Assembly: GCF_000327385.1 (NCBI RefSeq)
Contig: NW_008707048.1
Span: 542,500-606,499 of the forward strand
Direction of reading: 5' to 3'
DNA length: 64,000 nucleotides
Origin: Lottia gigantea
Taxonomy: Eukaryota > Mollusca > Gastropoda > Lottiidae
Position 1 is the stretch's first letter; each line of letters opens with the position of its first letter. Positions 63,293 through 64,000 of this stretch are shown here, in pieces. Both the position numbers and the translations under genes were made by a program. A model generated the notes under the pieces. The model searched no databases. It had not been told where the DNA came from and saw nothing but the letters and a program-made list of their open reading frames with translations.

Positions 63293-63620
63293 TTAAAGGG
63301 ACAGTTTCGGCATCTAATCGTTCCATAGTCTCGGAAACTGGAGTATTTAAGCTAAGCTAATCAGTGTTCACAGTGTTGAGCCTTCAAATCCAAGTGTGTC
63401 CAGAATTATCCGTGTTTGAAAGTTTTAAAGACGACTCACCTTTTTTTAGTTGAAATTGTATACCATATATAGAAAAGAAAATTAAATTCAAAATTTTTGT
63501 GAAGGCACTATGCGATTTTGCATATTTATAGTATTTCTGAAGACTATTTACATATGTACTCAACACTCAAATACCGCCCCCACCCCCACAAAAAAAATTA
63601 CGCAGCTGACCCTTTAAGAG
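63293..63620 (+). mobile_element. MITE-like element, family 1, best-defined copy
   Basis: Starts TTAAAGGGACAGTTTCGG and ends GCAGCTGACCCTTTAAG, so the ends are inverted (TTAAAGGGACAG against TTAAAGGGTCAG) and flush with TTAA on both sides. It is about 325 bp and contains GCTAAGCTAATCAG, GTCCAGAATTATCCG and AAAGACGACTCACCTTTT. The TTAA borders would suit a TTAA-targeting DNA transposon superfamily; that is inference. No coding capacity. Confidence 0.7.
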
Positions 63621-64000
63621 TGATGCAAGTCTTACATTCTATTTCTATGCTTTATTAGATAAAACTTGGCTTGTGGGTAAGGTGAATAAATATATTTATA
63701 TGTATATGCGTCAATTATTGAAAACTATATGAAACATAATCGTGTTCAGTTTTACCAGGATACAAAGGGCTAAACGTAACAACTTACACATATTCTAAGA
63801 CTTTGCTGATAACCCACACATGTGGACCCGTTTATTGTTCCTTGGATCACGAGCTACACATTTTAAGTCTATTTTGATCTTTATTTTGGTAACATCTTAG
63901 TTAAGCCGAGTCAATCTTAAGAGTAATTTCGTCACGACTGACCTTAGTTGTCACACATGGATTAACCTGCGTAAATCCTGGAGTGTTAGGTGACAGTGTT
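63621..64000. other. Right-edge stretch, nothing recognised
   Basis: No coding frame or repeat identified. Confidence 0.35.

Noticed and set aside
1-64000. Retroelement or virus-like elements and transposase genes
   Set aside because: I looked for polymerase, integrase, capsid, envelope and transposase motifs in the long frames and saw none; only short non-coding elements are supported.
1-64000. tRNA and other structured RNA genes
   Set aside because: No convincing B-box (GGTTCGANTCC) with matching A-box was found by eye; a covariance-model scan would be needed to exclude them.

Overview
The window reads as nuclear DNA of a marine lophotrochozoan animal, most likely a mollusc. Genes have introns with GT/AG junctions, the DNA is AT-rich, and coding is sparse. 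There are many short dispersed repeats and an exceptional number of minisatellites. The protein families seen (copper amine oxidases, a Notch-ligand-type N-terminal domain, an ionotropic-receptor-type glutamate receptor, GON, PAN, sushi and CUB modules) are metazoan. The species assignment is inference only. I saw no rRNA, tRNA, CRISPR array or prokaryotic gene layout, and no recognisable reverse transcriptase, transposase, capsid or envelope gene.

Layout: 1-1911 holds the last exon of a copper amine oxidase gene (+) that enters from the left edge. A lone CUB-type exon lies at 3683-3807 (-). A small probable GPI-anchored protein is at 5095-5535 (+), and a tiny secreted cysteine-rich protein at 12382-12603 (+). 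The centre (15800-33649, +) is one large gene of six exons that I assembled from phase-compatible splice sites. It has a signal peptide, an MNNL/C2-like N-terminus as in Jagged/Delta ligands, then a giant 7.2 kb exon encoding a Thr/Lys/Pro-rich mucin-like stalk, one transmembrane segment and a short tail. DSL and EGF domains are absent. Its second intron carries, on the opposite strand, an intronless ionotropic receptor (21392-23275). A secreted PAN/EGF-like/sushi/GON protein follows at 37926-39140 (-). A second copper amine oxidase occupies 48114-56082 (-) in two recognised exons separated by a 5.6 kb intron. Its TPQ, copper and base residues are all present; its first coding exon was not found.

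Between the genes are at least fourteen unrelated tandem arrays with units of about 22-80 bp, roughly a seventh of the window. The largest is a ~2 kb array of 31-bp units at 44440-46400. There are also several families of short non-autonomous DNA elements with inverted ends, some SINE-like tails, and a perfect 34-bp foldback inside an intron. Several arrays with unit lengths divisible by three create long open frames on both strands that are not genes.

The genes do not form an obvious pathway. Most products are secreted or membrane-bound (amine oxidase ectoenzyme, mucin-like receptor or ligand, chemoreceptor-type channel, GON protein, CUB protein, GPI protein). The strongest candidate for something undescribed is the MNNL-mucin transmembrane protein.
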